A stretch of DNA of 64,000 nt from positions 3,948,010 to 4,012,009 of the forward strand of contig NZ_AP025314.1 of assembly GCF_036492835.1 (NCBI RefSeq). The letters run 5' to 3'. This document shows positions 61,838-64,000 of this stretch, piece after piece. The stretch's first letter is position 1; every line of letters begins with the position of its first letter. This DNA is from Fulvitalea axinellae. Its GTDB lineage: Bacteria; Bacteroidota; Bacteroidia; Cytophagales; Cyclobacteriaceae. The translations under genes and the position numbers were made by a program. The notes beneath the pieces were generated by a model. The model searched no databases. It was not told where the DNA came from and was given only the letters and a program-made list of their open reading frames with translations.

Positions 61838-64000
61838 TTATGCCTTTTGCGGTAAAACAGTCTCTTTTTTCTTCTTCCCTCTTGGCTTGCTTTCTTCCTC
61901 TGGATAAGGCATCAAAATCTCAAATCTCGTCCCTTTACTCGGCTCGCTTGTGATCACCACTTTCCCCCTCAGCTTTTCCACCGCCCGACTAACCACAAAC
62001 AGTCCAAGACCATTTCCTTTCGACTTCCTATTTGCCCTAAAATAGATGTCAAAGACTTTCGAAATATGCTCCTCGTCGATTCCCTCTCCGTTATCCTCCA
62101 CAACTAGGCTTAGCGCCTCTCCTTTCTTACTTACGATAACCTTTACAAAAGCGTCGTCCTGACTTCTAAACACAATCGCATTATGAATCAAATGCTTGAA
62201 TATCAACTCAAACGCCATTGGGAATGTATAAAGATCCGGTAGATCCCCTACTTCAGTCTCCAATCTGACATCGAAACGCTCAGCCTCTTTCGTAAATTCC
62301 CCACAAACCGAACCCAACACATCGCTAACCGACATCCACTGCCTATGCGGGCGCTCAAAATAAAGCTCTCCCACGGCCTGTAGCTTACCCAGCATATCGT
62401 CCATTTTCCGGATAGTAAGATCCACATTTCCGAAGAGCTCACGGGCTTCAGAGGAAATTCCCGACGACATATTCGCTAGGCCACAAAGCCCTAAAATGGT
62501 AGTGATCGGTTGCCTGAAATCGTGCGAAGCCCGGTAAAGCAGCTCGTTCATTTCTCCATGCGTACGATTAAGCTGCTCTGTCCGTCTTTTTACTTTCCGT
62601 TCCAGTCTCCGGTTCATTTCCTCCACATAACGATTGGCCTCTTCCAAACTCAACGCTTGTTCCTTAAGCTTTTTACGCTGACGTTTTACATGGTCGTTAA
62701 ACCCTCTGAGTTTGCCTATCAACATTCGGTGGAGCCTGTTATAACGCCACATCGCGTAAGCGAAAATCATATTGATCAATAGAAAAACCGAAACGAACAA
62801 CAAAATAATCGATTGCCTTTCCGATACGGTTTCGGCCTGCTGAAGCCGCAATTCGCTATCCATATTCGCCTGTCGCAAGCGTTCGGTTTCTTCCCGTTGC
62901 TTACTCATCTCGTAGCCGGATAAAAAACCGCCCACATTAGCGTAATTCTTCTTCTTCATTCTCAAAGAAGCATGCTTTACGTACTTGCGCTTAAGCATAA
63001 ACCCCAAAGACTCATCCCCGTTAGCTTTGAAAAAATCGGCCATAACATCCAAAGGCTCGCAATCACTGATAAGCCCCTCCACTTGACTATACAAGCGAAA
63101 CGATTCTCGGAAATGCTTACTCGCCTGATCATTCTTTCCTACCTGAAGGCTATAGCGCCCTTTTAGGTATGCCAGTTTCGCCAAAGCCCGGCGGTTTTCC
63201 ACCATGCCGTAGATTCGTGACGCCTCGCCCAAGAGATGCTTCGCCTGCGCCGTATCGGGAATATTATGATTTAACGACAACTCTCCCCACAAAAGGAAAC
63301 AGCGCCCCAACCACACATACTGACCTCTTGGCTCTAAAACTTCTTTCGCTTTGTTGAAGCACGCCAAAGCCTTTAGAAAATCAAATGAAGCGTATGTGGT
63401 ATCAGCCAACACCTCTCCGGTACGCATGGCTATAATCCCGTACTCCGGCGACTCGGGAGCTTTTTGGCTAAAAAATTCAGAACACTCCCGCAAATTCCTC
63501 AACGCATACTTATGTACACCGAAGCGTTTGTACACTAACGCGATATCCATCCCCACCAACAATTCGTTCTTCACATCACCGGCCTCTACATAATACTCGC
63601 GGGCTTCGAGCAATGCGCCCAACGACTCTCCCATTAAGCACAAATCGGAGTAAACACCACCTAACGAACGGTTAACTTTGGCCACAAACGACGCCGTACT
63701 TGTGTTTTTGACCAGCGCCAAAGCCCGAACCATATTATTCTTCGCTCCCTCAAAATCGCCAAGATTCCACCTCGCCAATCCTATCTGATAATAAGACCTG
63801 CCTTCACGAAACGTAAAACCACACTTCTTCGATTTCAGCAAGGCCAACTCCGACAGCCTCTGCGTTTCCAAGGGCGTAGTGTTCCGGTAAGCGTACGAGA
63901 CATCCAAAAGGCTGTCGACATAGGCTTTATGTTTTATGGCTTTCAGGTTTCTTGATGCTTTTGGCGGACTTTTCCTTCTCTCATTCTCTGCCCATAAAGA
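61838..64000 (-). CDS. TPR-containing sensor histidine kinase, N-terminus beyond window
   Basis: The frame is open to base 64000, so the true start lies outside; 720 residues are visible. Tetratricopeptide-like helices (to about residue 350 of the visible chain) precede a single membrane helix (QSIILLFVSVFLLINMIFAYAMW), a coiled coil, HisKA with phospho-acceptor His493 (ASHDFRQPITTILG), and a HATPase with EDNGEGI and GNGLGLFVVS. The TPR part is probably periplasmic, a common Bacteroidota design. There is no receiver domain and no partner regulator in view. It directly precedes the 121-residue gene. Confidence 0.93.
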   Translation of the reverse strand, partial: SLWAENERRKSPPKASRNLKAIKHKAYVDSLLDVSYAYRNTTPLETQRLSELALLKSKKCGFTFREGRSYYQIGLARWNLGDFEGAKNNMVRALALVKNTSTASFVAKVNRSLGGVYSDLCLMGESLGALLEAREYYVEAGDVKNELLVGMDIALVYKRFGVHKYALRNLRECSEFFSQKAPESPEYGIIAMRTGEVLADTTYASFDFLKALACFNKAKEVLEPRGQYVWLGRCFLLWGELSLNHNIPDTAQAKHLLGEASRIYGMVENRRALAKLAYLKGRYSLQVGKNDQASKHFRESFRLYSQVEGLISDCEPLDVMADFFKANGDESLGFMLKRKYVKHASLRMKKKNYANVGGFLSGYEMSKQREETERLRQANMDSELRLQQAETVSERQSIILLFVSVFLLINMIFAYAMWRYNRLHRMLIGKLRGFNDHVKRQRKKLKEQALSLEEANRYVEEMNRRLERKVKRRTEQLNRTHGEMNELLYRASHDFRQPITTILGLCGLANMSSGISSEARELFGNVDLTIRKMDDMLGKLQAVGELYFERPHRQWMSVSDVLGSVCGEFTKEAERFDVRLETEVGDLPDLYTFPMAFELIFKHLIHNAIVFRSQDDAFVKVIVSKKGEALSLVVEDNGEGIDEEHISKVFDIYFRANRKSKGNGLGLFVVSRAVEKLRGKVVITSEPSKGTRFEILMPYPEEESKPRGKKKKETVLPQKA

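Overview
The window looks like a chromosome segment from a Bacteroidota bacterium, most likely a marine, Cytophagales-type relative. Evidence: a two-component-propeller (Reg_prop/Y_Y_Y) sensor, a secreted protein opening with the ATHIRAGE-type N-terminus common in this phylum, a zinc-free L32 of the Bacteroidota type, a DUF6090 protein, an M1-peptidase-like domain fused to an ABC permease, and promoters of the TTTG-N20-TAnnTTTG type (clearest before thyA). Base composition is even and intermediate. I see no insertion sequence, phage or CRISPR. Both ends cut through genes: a secreted surface protein at the left and a TPR histidine kinase at the right.

Layout. 1-9.7 kb: truncated surface protein, lone sulfatase lipoprotein, FAD/[2Fe-2S] reductase, small coiled-coil protein, PagL-like acyloxyacyl hydrolase, and a large propeller sensor ending in a PP2C phosphatase. 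9.7-13.6 kb: aromatic biosynthesis (aroA, aroB, DAHP synthase/chorismate mutase) with a small membrane protein between. 13.8-16.5 kb: proline dehydrogenase, unknown lipoprotein, DUF2165 protein. 16.6-18.9 kb: exbB, small membrane protein, exbD, exbD. 18.9-23.6 kb: tRNA-Ser(GGA), ansA, TatD hydrolase, polysaccharide deacetylase, cytosolic PP2C phosphatase, small winged-helix-like protein. 23.7-29.8 kb: glycosyltransferase and flippase-like pair, ruvC, a small protein, CvfB-like RNA-binding protein, mgtE, rsmA. 30.2-38 kb: pdxA, yceD-rpmF, an orphan membrane-fusion lipoprotein, then fabH, efp, accB and accC. 38-45.2 kb: lipoprotein, DUF6090 protein, hybrid histidine kinase, secreted Lys/Cys-rich peptide, thyA, a phased palindrome array, GNAT and DinB proteins.

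45.4-61.1 kb is the most remarkable part: seven same-strand genes with gaps of at most 69 bases, bounded by intrinsic terminators. In transcription order they encode an ABC ATPase; an ABC-2 permease fused to a degenerate M1-peptidase domain and a golvesin-like domain; a TolC-like channel; a membrane-fusion lipoprotein; an RND pump; a second RND pump fused to an ABC ATPase whose nucleotide-binding domain is itself split by an inserted four-helix membrane segment; and a small ABC-2-type permease. I infer a composite exporter powered by both proton-motive force and ATP. 61.4-64 kb: a small unknown protein and the truncated sensor kinase.
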